Shown: positions 16,091-25,099, counted from the stretch's first letter. The stretch is DNA of 64,000 nucleotides from G965276675 sp965276675 (GCA_965276675.1 OZ255624.1:1860001-1924000), one strand, 5' to 3'. Notes: generated by a model not told the origin, from the letters alone. A program made the numbers and translations.

Positions 16091-18406
16091 TCAGGTAGGG
16101 GTGCGGAGCAGGAGGTAGCCGCCGGCCAGACCGAAGAGGAGGTCGGGGGACCAGGCGGCGAGCATGGCCGGGAGCATGTTGACATTGCCCAGTGCTTCAA
16201 ACATGCCGGCGACGACCCAATAAGCGATGGCGAGTCCAATGGCGGCGGCAATGCCGGTGAGTGAGCTGCGGCGACCGACCGAGAGCGCAAAGGGTACGGC
16301 GAGGACGGCCATGATGAGGGTGATGAATGGGTAGGCGAGCTTGTGGTTGAGCTGTACGCGGAGGCGCATGGTGTCAAAGCCGCTCTGGCGCAGGTCGTGG
16401 ATGTAGCGTTCGAGCTCGCCAAAGCTCATCTCGGACGATTGGCGGTACTCCTTTTTGAAGTAGCCGGGGCCTTCGCGGATATCGGAAAAGGTCTGGACGG
16501 AGAAGCTGTGGTAACCGCCCACTGCTTCACCGGTGAAGTCGCGCTCCCAGCCGTCGGCGAAGATCCACTGGTGAAGCTGCGGGTCCCAGTGAGCGCTGGC
16601 GGCGTAGATCCGGCGCGAGAGGGCGAAGTTATCCGGGTTGAATTCAAAGACGGAGATGTTGGCGAAGCGGTCGTTGTCCGGATCGAAGAACTGGTAGTAG
16701 AAGATGCGGCCGGGGCCGCCCGGCTCCTGCTCGCCGAAGATCCACTTCTGGTCGGGGCGTAGGAAGGTTTGCGCGGGCTTGCCTTTGATGACGCTGCGCA
16801 GTGCCTCCTGCCGGCGGTTGGCGCCGGGCAGATAGCTCTCGTCGAAGACAAAGAGAGCGACAACGAAGATGGCCGCGATGGTGAGTATAGGCAGAATGAC
16901 GCGGTAGATGCTGATGCCAGTGGCCTTCATGGCGGTGAGCTCACTGGTGCGGCTGAGCACGCTGAAGGTGACGAGCACAGCGACCAGCACGCCGAGCGGT
17001 GCGATGTTGTAGACCATGCTGGGTGTCAGGTTAAAGAGATACGCGCCGACGGTGACCAGCGGGGTGCGGTTGCGGATGATGTCGCCGAGCAGCTCAAAGA
17101 AGGTGAAGACCAGCATGAGCAGAACGAAGCTGACCAGGACGAGGACGAAGGTGGATATGAACTCGCGGAGGACGTAGTCGTCCAGGATGAGTGGAAAGCT
17201 GCGGCCGCCGGAGCGCTCGCGCACCGAGACGGTAGCGCTGTTCTGGATGCGCTCGTTGGGATCTTTACTCTTGCGGACGCGCGGGATGAGGAAGGAGAAG
17301 GCCGAGGCACCGCGCACGGCGAGCTGGCGCAGCAGCACAATGCCGACGACGGCGAAGATGATGTTCGCACCCCAGACGCCGAGCAGTGGTGGGACCTTGT
17401 TCTGTCGCGCAAGGGCGATGCCGGTCGAGGAGAGGAAGTAGTAGACGAAGACCAGCACCAGGGTGAGGACAAAGCCGGCGCTCTTGCCGCCGCGGCGGGA
17501 GGAGAGGCCGAGCGGCACGCCGATCAGCATGAGCACCAAGCAGGAGGTGGGGAAGGCGCAGCGCTTGTAGAGCTCAATGCGGAACCAGCGGCCCCCGGGG
17601 AGCAAGGAGCGCCGGTAGAGCTCGCGGGCGGACATGGCGAGGATGGGCGTGTCGCTGCGACCGATGCGGGTGGCGGCTTCAGAGCCGCTGATCTGGAGGG
17701 GCAGGTCGGATTCGGCAAAGGTGGAGACGGAGTACTGATTGGGATCGTTGAGGACGAACTCGTGCTCCGTGCCGTTGCGCAGGCGCATGCGCAGGGACTG
17801 ATCGCCGCCGTTGATGACGATGGCCTGGGCGGCGGTGGTGATCTTGGGCGCGGTGGGGTTGGTGAGGTCGGCGAGAAAGACGCGACGCCACTGGGCGGCC
17901 CCGGCTCCGGCTTTGACGTCCTGGACATAGAGGACGTAGTTCTTGAAGTCTTCATAGAAGACCCGCGGCTGGATCTCGAAGGAGGCCTGCGAGGTCTTCA
18001 GCGTGTTCTCGAGCCCGAGCAGCGCTTCCGTAGCCTTGGGTGCTAGATAGAGCGAGTTGGCAAGGGAGACCGCCCAGCCCAGGAGCGCAACGATCGAGGC
18101 GATGCGGAGAAAGGTCCAGACACCGACGCCCGAGGCGCGCATGGCGGTAATCTCACTGTCGGCGGCCAGGCGGCTGAGGCCGAGCAGGATGCCGACCAGC
18201 ACGGCCATGGGTACGGTAACGGTGAAGGTATTGGGCAGGGTGAAGAGAAAGATCTCGGCGACGCTCGAGATTGAGGCGCTCTCGCGGACGACCAGCTCGA
18301 GGATGCGCCCGAGCTGCTGCATAAACAAAACGAAGGTGAAGAGCGCACCGCCGAGCAGGGCGTGGGAGAGAATCTCGCTGAGGATGTAGCGGGTGAAGAT
18401 GCGCAC
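16091..18406 (-). CDS. Fused LptF-LptG lipopolysaccharide-export permease
   Basis: A 771-residue protein containing two complete YjgP/YjgQ permease units in one chain. Unit one (about 1-365) has SEITAMRASG (84-93) and a periplasmic jellyroll-like region. Unit two (about 405-771) has SELTAMKATG and its own periplasmic region. They are joined by a basic linker (SFLIPRVRKSKDPNERI). In Escherichia coli, LptF and LptG are separate proteins that pair with the ATPase LptB to extract LPS from the inner membrane. Here the heterodimer would be a single polypeptide. It starts at a GTG. No lptB or lptC lies nearby. Confidence 0.93.
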   Translation of the reverse strand: MRIFTRYILSEILSHALLGGALFTFVLFMQQLGRILELVVRESASISSVAEIFLFTLPNTFTVTVPMAVLVGILLGLSRLAADSEITAMRASGVGVWTFLRIASIVALLGWAVSLANSLYLAPKATEALLGLENTLKTSQASFEIQPRVFYEDFKNYVLYVQDVKAGAGAAQWRRVFLADLTNPTAPKITTAAQAIVINGGDQSLRMRLRNGTEHEFVLNDPNQYSVSTFAESDLPLQISGSEAATRIGRSDTPILAMSARELYRRSLLPGGRWFRIELYKRCAFPTSCLVLMLIGVPLGLSSRRGGKSAGFVLTLVLVFVYYFLSSTGIALARQNKVPPLLGVWGANIIFAVVGIVLLRQLAVRGASAFSFLIPRVRKSKDPNERIQNSATVSVRERSGGRSFPLILDDYVLREFISTFVLVLVSFVLLMLVFTFFELLGDIIRNRTPLVTVGAYLFNLTPSMVYNIAPLGVLVAVLVTFSVLSRTSELTAMKATGISIYRVILPILTIAAIFVVALFVFDESYLPGANRRQEALRSVIKGKPAQTFLRPDQKWIFGEQEPGGPGRIFYYQFFDPDNDRFANISVFEFNPDNFALSRRIYAASAHWDPQLHQWIFADGWERDFTGEAVGGYHSFSVQTFSDIREGPGYFKKEYRQSSEMSFGELERYIHDLRQSGFDTMRLRVQLNHKLAYPFITLIMAVLAVPFALSVGRRSSLTGIAAAIGLAIAYWVVAGMFEALGNVNMLPAMLAAWSPDLLFGLAGGYLLLRTPT

Positions 18407-18564
18407 TGGGCGGAACCTGGATTTAGTCTATCGGGACTCGCGGTCCAGGCGGAAGCGCCTTCGGCGCGGGGGTGGTCCATAAAGGTATCGTGGCACCTCC
18501 GTTGCTCCTCGTCAGGCTCCGGTCAGGATGAGCTCCTGGTGTATCTATTGGTTTGATAATGCAG

Positions 18565-18600
18565 GTCCTTCGACTCGCTTCGCTCGCTCAGCGACGACAG
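18565..18600. repeat. CTTCGACT-type intergenic repeat
   Basis: GGTCCTTCGACTCGCTTCGC followed by TCGCTCAGCGACGACAG. Same family as 11029-11098 and 42658-42719. It lies in the 290-bp gap between lptFG and the small gene at 18697, in which I see nothing else recognisable. Confidence 0.6.
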
Positions 18601-18696
18601 TAAATAGGGTGATGCATTCAGGATTGACATACCTGTCATTTTGTCTAGCAGATTCATTCGTTGCCATTTGCCACTCATTACCCCGATCATTGTGAC

Positions 18697-19020
18697 ATGT
18701 CCACGCCACTGCTTCGCGATGTGTTTCCAGAACTCGTGCGCGAACTCACTCGGTTGCTGAATGAACGTGATGAATCTGAGTTAGCTGCTCAGGTATCGCG
18801 ATTGAGAGTGGTGGACCGCTGCCGATGTGGAGACGATTTTTGTTCTACGTTCTACACACAAGAAAAACCCAGAGAAAGTTACGGTCCTAATCACCGCAAT
18901 GTCTCGTTAGATCCGTTGAAAGGGCAACTCATCCTAGACGTTGTTGGGGAAAAGATCGAGTGCGTTGAAGTTCTATATCGAGATGAGATTCGCCAACAGC
19001 TTCATGCGATCTTGCCATGA
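18697..19020 (+). CDS. Hypothetical protein with a CxC...C cluster
   Basis: A 107-residue soluble protein beginning MSTPLLRDVFPELVRELTRL. Its notable feature is the cysteine cluster CRCGDDFC at about residues 42-49, which could bind a metal. A predicted helical N-terminus precedes it, and a beta-like region (GQLILDVVGEKIECVEVLY) follows. I do not recognise the family. An in-frame TTG at 18661 could add 12 residues; no ribosome-binding site clearly favours either. It sits alone on the plus strand, converging on csoR. Confidence 0.6.
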   Translation: MSTPLLRDVFPELVRELTRLLNERDESELAAQVSRLRVVDRCRCGDDFCSTFYTQEKPRESYGPNHRNVSLDPLKGQLILDVVGEKIECVEVLYRDEIRQQLHAILP

Positions 19021-19074
19021 AATTTCGCGTCAGGCCCTTGTGATCTAAACGTCCGAAGAGAGTGTTAGATACCC

Positions 19075-19419
19075 TCAGCGGGCGTGGCGGTAGACGAGGT
19101 CTAGAAGTTCGTCGTACATGCCTTCGGCGGCGGTGTCGCCTTTGCGGATGGCGTCGGTGGCGCAGTGCTGGAGGTGGTTACGCATGAGCAGGCGGCTGAC
19201 GCCGCGCAGCGCCTCCTGGACGGAGGAGATCTGGATCAGGATGTCGGCGCAGTAGCGTTCGTCATCGACCATCTTTTCCAGGCCGCGGATCTGGCCGGCG
19301 ATGCGGTTGAGGCGGCGCCTGGCCGCGGTCTTTAGGACGGGATCGACGGCGACGGCCTTGCGGCCCGGGGTGCAGGCAGCGGGCTTCTGGGCACGCGCGG
19401 AAGATTTTTTCTGTGTCAT
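19075..19419 (-). CDS. csoR: CsoR-type copper-sensing repressor
   Basis: A 114-residue all-helical metal-sensing repressor. The copper ligand triad of CsoR is present with exact spacing: Cys57, His82 and Cys86 (C-x24-H-x3-C, as Cys36/His61/Cys65 in the mycobacterial protein). RRLNRIAGQIRGLEKMV is the conserved first helix. The start codon overlaps the copA stop in an ATGA, so it is translationally coupled as the last gene of copZ-copA-csoR. It should release DNA on binding Cu(I), giving autoregulation. A 25-residue basic N-terminal extension precedes the core. Confidence 0.92.
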   Translation of the reverse strand: MTQKKSSARAQKPAACTPGRKAVAVDPVLKTAARRRLNRIAGQIRGLEKMVDDERYCADILIQISSVQEALRGVSRLLMRNHLQHCATDAIRKGDTAAEGMYDELLDLVYRHAR

Positions 19420-21830
19420 GCGGCGCTCGCTTTCGCCGGGCGGAAGTTCTTCAGGCGCAGGCTGTTCGCAAGCACACTGACTGAGCTGAGGGCCATGGCG
19501 GCGCTGGCCAGCGAGGGGCTGAGCAGGATGCCAAAGACGGGGTAGAGCAGCCCGGCGGCCACGGGAATGCCGATGACGTTGTAGGCCAGCGCCCAGCCGA
19601 GGTTCTGCCGCATGATGCGTTTGGATTGGCGGGCGAGATGGATGGCGGTGACGACCGAGCCAAGTTCGCCCCGGAGCAAGACCGCGTCGCCGGCTTCGCG
19701 CGCCAAATCAGTGCCGGTACCCATGGCGAGTCCGGCGTCGGCTTGCGCGAGGGCTGCAGCGTCGTTGATGCCGTCGCCAACCATTAGAACCTTGCGGCCG
19801 CTGGCCTGGAGTGCGCGGATGGTGTCGAGCTTGCCTGCTGGCAGCAGGCCAGCGTGTACGTCCGCGATGCCTGCCTGGTGGGCGATGGCGAGGGCCGCAT
19901 GCTCGGTGTCGCCGGTAAGCATGGCTGTTCCGAGGCCTAGATGATGCAGGCCGGCGATGGCTGCCGGAGCTTCGGGGCGGAGTGCGTCGCGACAGACGAT
20001 GGAGCCGGCGAAGAGGCCGTCTGCTGAGAGATGGAGGAGAGTCGTACCGGCGTCGGAGAGCGATGGAGCGGTCGGCGGAAGGAGCGGAGAAGCCGTTGGC
20101 GGAGAGGCGGCTTTGACCGCGATGTTGTTTTCTTTTAGGAGGCGCTCATTGCCGATGAGGATTTGCTGGCCGTCGACGCTGCCGGAAAGTCCCATGCCGG
20201 GATGGACGCGCAGGCCGGTGACCGGGAGCGCCGGCAGTTTGCGCTCCTCGGCGGCACGCAGGATGGCCCGGGCGAAGGGGTGCTCGGAGCGGGATTCCAG
20301 CGCGGCCGCGAGCTGCAGCAGGCGGTCGGGATGGTCGCTGAGAACGTCGACCACGCGGGGCGTTCCCTCGGTGAGAGTGCCGGTCTTGTCGAAAACGACG
20401 GTGTCGATGCCGGCCAGCCGCTCGACTGCCTCGCCGCCTTTGAAGAGCACGCCAAGCTGCGCGCCGCGTCCTACCGCCACGGTGAGCGCGGCGGGGATGG
20501 CGAGGCCCATGGCACAGGGGCAGGCGATCACCAGGACGGCGATCGAAACCGCGAAGGCGCGACTGAGGCCACCGGTGTGATCGAGCAGCGCCCAGCAGAT
20601 GAAGGTGAGGGCGGCCAGCGCGAGCACGGCGGGAACGAAGACCCTGCTGACGCGGTCGGCCAGTTGCTGCATGGGAGCCTTGGAGGATTGGGCCTGCTCC
20701 ATCAGCCGCAGCATGCCGCCAAGCACGCTGCGGTCGCCCACCGAGGTGGCACGGTACTCGAGCGCTCCGTCGTAGTTGAGGGAGCCGCCGATTAGCGCGG
20801 ATCCGGGAATTTTGGCGACCGGGACGGACTCGCCTGTGATGAGCGATTCGTCGACTGAGCTCACGCCGCGGAGGACCTGCCCGTCGACGGGCAGGCGCTC
20901 GCCGGGGCGGACGATTATGATGTCATCCGGCAGCACGGAGCCGACGGGAACTTCGAGTTCGGAGTCACCTGCGTTGCGCAGCAGGCGGGCTGTCGCTGGC
21001 TGAAGCTGGGCGAAGGCGCGGACGGCGTCAAGTGTGCGCCGCTTGGCACGGAGGTCGAGCCAGTTGCCGAGCAGGAGAAAGCCGAGGATGAAGAGGACGG
21101 CGTCGTAGTAGACGTCCGGAACCAGGCCGTGCCGGAGAAAAGCGGCCGGCCGGAAGGTAGCAGCCACCGAGTACAGGAACGCGACGCTGGTGCCGAGCGC
21201 GACCAGCGTGTTCATGTTGGTGGTGCGATGGAGCAGGGCTTTGGCGGCGCGTTTATAGACCGGAGCACCGGTCCATACGATGGCGAGCGCTGCCATGGTC
21301 ATCAGCACCAGCTTCAGGAGGAATGGCGGCAGCAGATAGAGAGCAGGGAAGAAGCGCATGCCGAGGGTGTCCATCCAAGTACCAGTCACGGTGCCGTTCG
21401 CCGCCATACCCGTGTATGAGGCATGCATGAGCGGAAGACTGAGAATCATGGCCAGCACGCCGCCTGCAATGGTCAGCAGCGCGTTGAGGCGAAGCTTTTG
21501 TTCATGCGATCCGGATTCCCCTCCCGTTTTTTGAGTGCGCGAGGCGCTTCCGTCTTCGCCGGGCAGTGCTGCTTCGTATCCCGCGTCCGCGACGACCTGC
21601 ACGAAAGACGCGGGTGCCGTCTGCCCTGGTGCGTAGACGACGCGCGCCGAGTGGGTCATCAGGTTGACGGTGGCGTCCAGCACGCCGGGCGCTTCGGCTA
21701 GCGCGCGCTGCACATGGGTCTGGCAGGCGGCGCAGCTCATCCCTTGAATCGGCAGCAGGATAGTTTTGGGTGTGACGTTTTCAGGCGCGGCTGTCTCCGC
21801 TACGCTGCTCTGTACGAGGTCACTGGGCAA
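19416..21830 (-). CDS. copA: Copper-exporting P1B-type ATPase CopA
   Basis: Cu(I)-translocating ATPase with one N-terminal heavy-metal-binding domain (GMSCAAC, residues 30-36), eight membrane helices including the CPC ion site (VIACPCAMGLA), the phosphatase motif TGES, the phosphorylation site DKTGT, the HP pair (SEHPFARAI) and GDGIND. The start is uncertain. The frame is open to 21890, but that would overlap most of the 5' half of copZ. I chose the TTG at 21830, with GAGG six bases upstream, which overlaps the copZ stop by 11 bases and gives 804 residues. It exports cytoplasmic copper. Confidence 0.93.
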   Translation of the reverse strand: MPSDLVQSSVAETAAPENVTPKTILLPIQGMSCAACQTHVQRALAEAPGVLDATVNLMTHSARVVYAPGQTAPASFVQVVADAGYEAALPGEDGSASRTQKTGGESGSHEQKLRLNALLTIAGGVLAMILSLPLMHASYTGMAANGTVTGTWMDTLGMRFFPALYLLPPFLLKLVLMTMAALAIVWTGAPVYKRAAKALLHRTTNMNTLVALGTSVAFLYSVAATFRPAAFLRHGLVPDVYYDAVLFILGFLLLGNWLDLRAKRRTLDAVRAFAQLQPATARLLRNAGDSELEVPVGSVLPDDIIIVRPGERLPVDGQVLRGVSSVDESLITGESVPVAKIPGSALIGGSLNYDGALEYRATSVGDRSVLGGMLRLMEQAQSSKAPMQQLADRVSRVFVPAVLALAALTFICWALLDHTGGLSRAFAVSIAVLVIACPCAMGLAIPAALTVAVGRGAQLGVLFKGGEAVERLAGIDTVVFDKTGTLTEGTPRVVDVLSDHPDRLLQLAAALESRSEHPFARAILRAAEERKLPALPVTGLRVHPGMGLSGSVDGQQILIGNERLLKENNIAVKAASPPTASPLLPPTAPSLSDAGTTLLHLSADGLFAGSIVCRDALRPEAPAAIAGLHHLGLGTAMLTGDTEHAALAIAHQAGIADVHAGLLPAGKLDTIRALQASGRKVLMVGDGINDAAALAQADAGLAMGTGTDLAREAGDAVLLRGELGSVVTAIHLARQSKRIMRQNLGWALAYNVIGIPVAAGLLYPVFGILLSPSLASAAMALSSVSVLANSLRLKNFRPAKASAA

Positions 21831-22029
21831 GGTGCGCCTCGAAGCCGGCCTTACGGATCGCGCTGACGTAATCGCTGGTCGGGGGTGCATTGTTCCCGGT
21901 CTGCACCCTGGCTGCTCCTACGCGTACCTCTTCGACCGTTGTCCCGGGAAGAGCCGCGAGTGCCTTCGTGACGCGCTGCACGCACGCGCCGCAGTGCATG
22001 CCGTCGATTTGAAAGCTGAGTTCCGCCAT
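21820..22029 (-). CDS. copZ: CopZ-like copper chaperone
   Basis: A 69-residue heavy-metal-associated domain protein with the Cu(I) motif GMHCGAC near residue 10 and the ferredoxin-like fold pattern (VQRVTKALAALPG, then YVSAIRKAGFEAHL). It should carry Cu(I) to CopA, encoded immediately downstream with overlap. It is the first gene of the operon; its G-rich leader (GGGGGTGGGGG) lies against the start codon. Confidence 0.9.
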   Translation of the reverse strand: MAELSFQIDGMHCGACVQRVTKALAALPGTTVEEVRVGAARVQTGNNAPPTSDYVSAIRKAGFEAHLAQ

Positions 22030-22052
22030 ATACCCCCACCCCCTATATCATA
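22028..22052. promoter_or_regulatory. Candidate CsoR operator at copZ
   Basis: ATATACCCCCACCCCCTATA followed by TCATA lies directly upstream of and touching the copZ start. The ends (ATATA/TATAT) are symmetric around C-tracts, resembling the AT-flanked G/C-tract operators of CsoR repressors. On the minus strand TATGAT could be a -10 element. The assignment rests on position before a csoR-containing operon and on sequence style only. Confidence 0.4.
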
Positions 22053-22101
22053 GTAAGATGCAGGGCGGCGCTGGCAGGACTCAAACGATCAGGGATAAGA
22101 C

Positions 22102-22887
22102 TTAGGGCTCGGGCAGGAAGCGGTAGCCGACGCCGCGCACGGTTTCCAGGTAGACCGGGCGGGCGGGGTCGTCTTCGATGTAGCGGCGCAGGCGAACTAT
22201 GAAGTTGTCGATAGCGCGGGTGTCGGTGTCTTCACGCACGCGCCAGACCTGCTCCAGCAGCTCTTTGCGCGAGATGATGCGTCCGCTGTGCTTTACCAGA
22301 TAGCGGAGCAGGTCAGCTTCCATGAGGGTGAGGCGGACGGTGCGGTCAGGCGTCCTTAACTCCAATGCGGCAAAGTTGACGGTGCGGCCGGCGAAGGTGA
22401 ACACTCCTGACTCAGTCTCAGGTTCACCCGGCGTTGGTTCACTGAACGTTGGACCGGTCGCGTCGCTGGTTCGCTGCCACTGCGTGCGCCGCAGCAGGCC
22501 GTTGAGCCGTGCCAGCAGAATGGAGAGATCGAAGGGTTTGGGCAGGTAGTCATCGGCGCCAGCTTCAAAGCCCTGTAGCACGTCTTCAGGACGGCCGCGC
22601 GCGGTGAGCAGCAGCACGGGTGTGTAGTTTCCGTTGGCTCGCAGCTTTTGGACGACCGCGAAGCCGTCACAGCCGGGCAGCATGACATCGAGGATGATAG
22701 CGTCGATGCCCGCGTTGGAATTCGTCTCTGCCTCTATCGCCGTCTCTGGCGCAAGCAGCAGAGCGATAGCAGATTCACCGTCTCCGGCAACACTGGTGCG
22801 GTAACCCTCGGCCTGCAGATTGAAGACGAGTCCCTGCGCGAGGTGCTCTTCATCTTCGACGATAAGAATGTGCGCAGGGGTGCTCAT
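22102..22887 (-). CDS. OmpR/PhoB-family response regulator
   Basis: A 261-residue regulator with an N-terminal receiver domain (acidic pocket EDEE at 11-14, phospho-acceptor Asp67 in ILDVMLPG, Thr95, Lys117 in LPKPF) and a C-terminal winged-helix DNA-binding domain (about 165-260, ending RGVGYRFLPEP). The receiver carries an unusual insertion rich in Ala/Glu/Asn (about 47-60), and the linker has a Thr/Glu/Pro-rich stretch. The histidine kinase gene overlaps its start by ATGA. Signal and targets unknown; adjacency to the copper operon suggests but does not show a metal link. Confidence 0.93.
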   Translation of the reverse strand: MSTPAHILIVEDEEHLAQGLVFNLQAEGYRTSVAGDGESAIALLLAPETAIEAETNSNAGIDAIILDVMLPGCDGFAVVQKLRANGNYTPVLLLTARGRPEDVLQGFEAGADDYLPKPFDLSILLARLNGLLRRTQWQRTSDATGPTFSEPTPGEPETESGVFTFAGRTVNFAALELRTPDRTVRLTLMEADLLRYLVKHSGRIISRKELLEQVWRVREDTDTRAIDNFIVRLRRYIEDDPARPVYLETVRGVGYRFLPEP

Positions 22888-23864
22888 GACAATGTCTCCG
22901 CGTGCGGAGAGGAAGCGACGACGCGCGGAAGCTGCAGGCTGACGGTGGTGCCCTGGCCTTCACCGGCGCTTTCGGCGAAGGCGTCGCCGCCATGCTGACG
23001 CGCGATGGAGCGCACCAGAAAAAGTCCCAGCCCGGTGCCTTTGACGCGCAGAGTGGCGCGGTTGGGCACGCGGTAGAAGCGTTTGAAGATGCGCTTGAGG
23101 TGCGGCGGGGGGATGCCCATGCCCCGGTCAGCCACGCTCAGCATCACCCAGGCATCGCTCTCGACGGAGAGGATGACGCGAATCGGGCTGCCGGCGGGTG
23201 AGTACTTCACGGCGTTGTCCAGGATGTTCAGCACAGCGGTGTGCAGCTCCTCGGGGTTGCCGATGACGGCGAACTCGGTTGCTGCCAAGACTCGCGTGTC
23301 CGGTGCGCGCATCTCTAATGCTCGTGTGTCTAACGCTCGCATTTCCAGGCTGATGGCCTCGGGCGGCAGGTGGTTCCGCTGTTGAGTTGTCTGAATCGAG
23401 TCGCGCACGGTCCGATCCATATCGACGCGGAGACGAATCGGATTGCGGGAACGCTGGCCTAGTTCGCCGGCCTTGAGCACTTGCTCCACAGTGGCGGTCA
23501 GCCGGTCGGTATCCGCCGTCATGATGGCGTAGAACTCCTGCCGTTGCTCGCGAGTGAGCTCGCGGCGCTTCAGGGTATCCAGATAGAGGCGGATGGAAGC
23601 GATCGGGGTCTTCAGCTCGTGGGTCACGGCGTTCAGGAAGCTGTCGTGGCGCTCGTTGCGGCGCACTTCGCGCACCAGGAAGATAGTGTTGAGGATGACA
23701 CCGGCGATGAGCAATCCGAAGAAGGGGATGCCAATGACCAGCGGCACCAGCCGGCGCCAATTGAGGATGATCCAGCCGACATTGAGCGTGACCGCGACGC
23801 CGACCAGACAGACGCCCAGCGTGATGAAGAAGAACAGCGCCCGGCCGCGTGGAGTGATGCGCAT
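22884..23864 (-). CDS. Sensor histidine kinase
   Basis: A 326-residue membrane kinase with two helices (about 9-30 and 40-64) and almost no periplasmic domain between them, suggesting it senses through the membrane or a partner. The phospho-acceptor is His82 in THELKTP. The ATP-binding domain has NILDNAVKYS (N box), DRGMGIP (G1) and GTGLGLFLV (G2). Between the dimerisation helix and ATPase domain lies a 10-residue tandem duplication (residues 173-192). It is the first gene of a two-gene operon with the response regulator. Confidence 0.93.
   Translation of the reverse strand: MRITPRGRALFFFITLGVCLVGVAVTLNVGWIILNWRRLVPLVIGIPFFGLLIAGVILNTIFLVREVRRNERHDSFLNAVTHELKTPIASIRLYLDTLKRRELTREQRQEFYAIMTADTDRLTATVEQVLKAGELGQRSRNPIRLRVDMDRTVRDSIQTTQQRNHLPPEAISLEMRALDTRALEMRAPDTRVLAATEFAVIGNPEELHTAVLNILDNAVKYSPAGSPIRVILSVESDAWVMLSVADRGMGIPPPHLKRIFKRFYRVPNRATLRVKGTGLGLFLVRSIARQHGGDAFAESAGEGQGTTVSLQLPRVVASSPHAETLS
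23289..23348 (-). repeat. In-frame 30-bp duplication in the kinase gene
   Basis: Encodes LEMRALDTRA followed by LEMRAPDTRV (residues 173-192 of the histidine kinase). The two units differ at two residues, so this is a recent in-frame tandem duplication extending the linker before the ATP-binding domain. Confidence 0.8.
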
Positions 23865-24000
23865 GGTGTGTGCGCTTTGAGTATAGGTCAGAGGTCAGGG
23901 GGAACTCTGATCGGCACTGGACTGGAGTCTTGGAAGACGGCGGAGTCCCAAATGCCCGGCGGATGCCGAAACTATTCTTTTGGCTCGTCATCAGAAGGGC

Positions 24001-25038
24001 ATGGAATACAGACAACTTGGCAGATCGGGATTCAAGGTACCGGAGCTATGCTTTGGCGCAGGCACGTTTGGGGCTGGTAACGAGTTCTTCAAAGCCTGGA
24101 GTGAGACGACGCAGGACGAGGCGAAGCGCATCGTCGACATCTGCATGGAAGCGGGGTTGAACTTCTTCGACACCGCGGACGTCTACTCCGGCGGCGGGAG
24201 CGAGGAGATGCTGGGCAAAGCCATCTCTCATCTCAAGCGGGAGGATGTTCTGATCTCAACCAAGGCGACGTTTCGCTTCGGCAAAGGTCCCAACGATGTC
24301 GGCTCCAGCCGCTATCACCTGCTGCAATCGCTGGAGCGCAGCCTGAAACGCCTCGGCACCGATTACGTGGATGTTTACCACCTCCACGCCTTTGACGCCA
24401 CCACACCCGTGGAGGAGACGCTAAACACACTGGACACGATGGTGCGTGAGGGCAAGGTCCGTTACATTGCGGCCTCTAACTTTTCCGGCTGGCAGCTGAT
24501 GAAGTCGCTGAGCGTGAGCGAGCGTTACGGGTGGGCGCGGTACGTGGGCCATCAGGTGTACTACTCGCTGGTGGGCCGGGACTACGAGTGGGAGTTGATG
24601 CCGCTTGCGGCTGATCAGGGGGTCGGCGCTCTGGTGTGGTCGCCGCTTGGATGGGGCCGCCTTACCGGCAAAATCCGCCGCGGCCAACCGTTGCCGGAGA
24701 CCAGCCGGCTGCATGTTACGGCTGAGAAGGGTCCGCAAATGCCGGATGAGTATCTCTACACAGTGGTCGACGCGCTGGATGAGGTAGCCAAAGAGACCGG
24801 GAAGACCGTGCCGCAGATTGCGCTCAACTGGATTCTGAGCCGGCCTACCGTCTCGACCGTGATTGTTGGCGCTCGGAATGAAGAGCAGTTGAAAGCCAAT
24901 CTGGGCGCGGTTGGTTGGAAGCTGACGCCGGAGCAGATTGCGAAGCTGGATGCGGCGAGCAAGGTGAACCTGGGCTATCCGTATTGGCACCAGGTGCAGT
25001 TCGCCGAGCGGAATCCGTTTCCAGTTCCTCAGGGTTGA
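24001..25038 (+). CDS. Aldo/keto reductase
   Basis: A 345-residue NADPH-dependent TIM-barrel oxidoreductase. The catalytic tetrad is visible: Asp and Tyr in FFDTADVYSGG, Lys in LISTKATF, His in VYHLHAFD. GRSGFKVPELCFG at the N-terminus and IPVGARNEEQL-like IVGARNEEQLKANL at the cofactor site are typical. Length is normal for the group. The start ATG at 24001 fits the family. A remnant of a second aldo/keto reductase lies at 29929-30123. Substrate unknown. Confidence 0.93.
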   Translation: MEYRQLGRSGFKVPELCFGAGTFGAGNEFFKAWSETTQDEAKRIVDICMEAGLNFFDTADVYSGGGSEEMLGKAISHLKREDVLISTKATFRFGKGPNDVGSSRYHLLQSLERSLKRLGTDYVDVYHLHAFDATTPVEETLNTLDTMVREGKVRYIAASNFSGWQLMKSLSVSERYGWARYVGHQVYYSLVGRDYEWELMPLAADQGVGALVWSPLGWGRLTGKIRRGQPLPETSRLHVTAEKGPQMPDEYLYTVVDALDEVAKETGKTVPQIALNWILSRPTVSTVIVGARNEEQLKANLGAVGWKLTPEQIAKLDAASKVNLGYPYWHQVQFAERNPFPVPQG

Positions 25039-25063
25039 GAAGGCCGGTGCGTCCTACTTGGTC

Positions 25064-25092
25064 TTGACGTTCGCATATACAACGTATATACA
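25064..25092 (+). promoter_or_regulatory. brnTA promoter with overlapping palindrome
   Basis: TTGACG (25064-25069) and TATACA (25087-25092) are spaced by 17 bases, a near-consensus sigma-70 promoter eight bases before the brnT start. A perfect inverted repeat, ATATAC-AAC-GTATAT (25075-25089), fills the spacer and reaches the -10. This is a fitting operator for the ribbon-helix-helix antitoxin BrnA, which autorepresses in known systems. Confidence 0.65.
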
Positions 25093-25099
25093 TTCATTG

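Noticed and set aside
16769..18046. 425-residue plus-strand open frame
   Set aside because: Lies antisense to the convincing LptFG fusion. Its translation is Glu/Asp/Gln-rich low complexity, typical of a GC-rich shadow frame.
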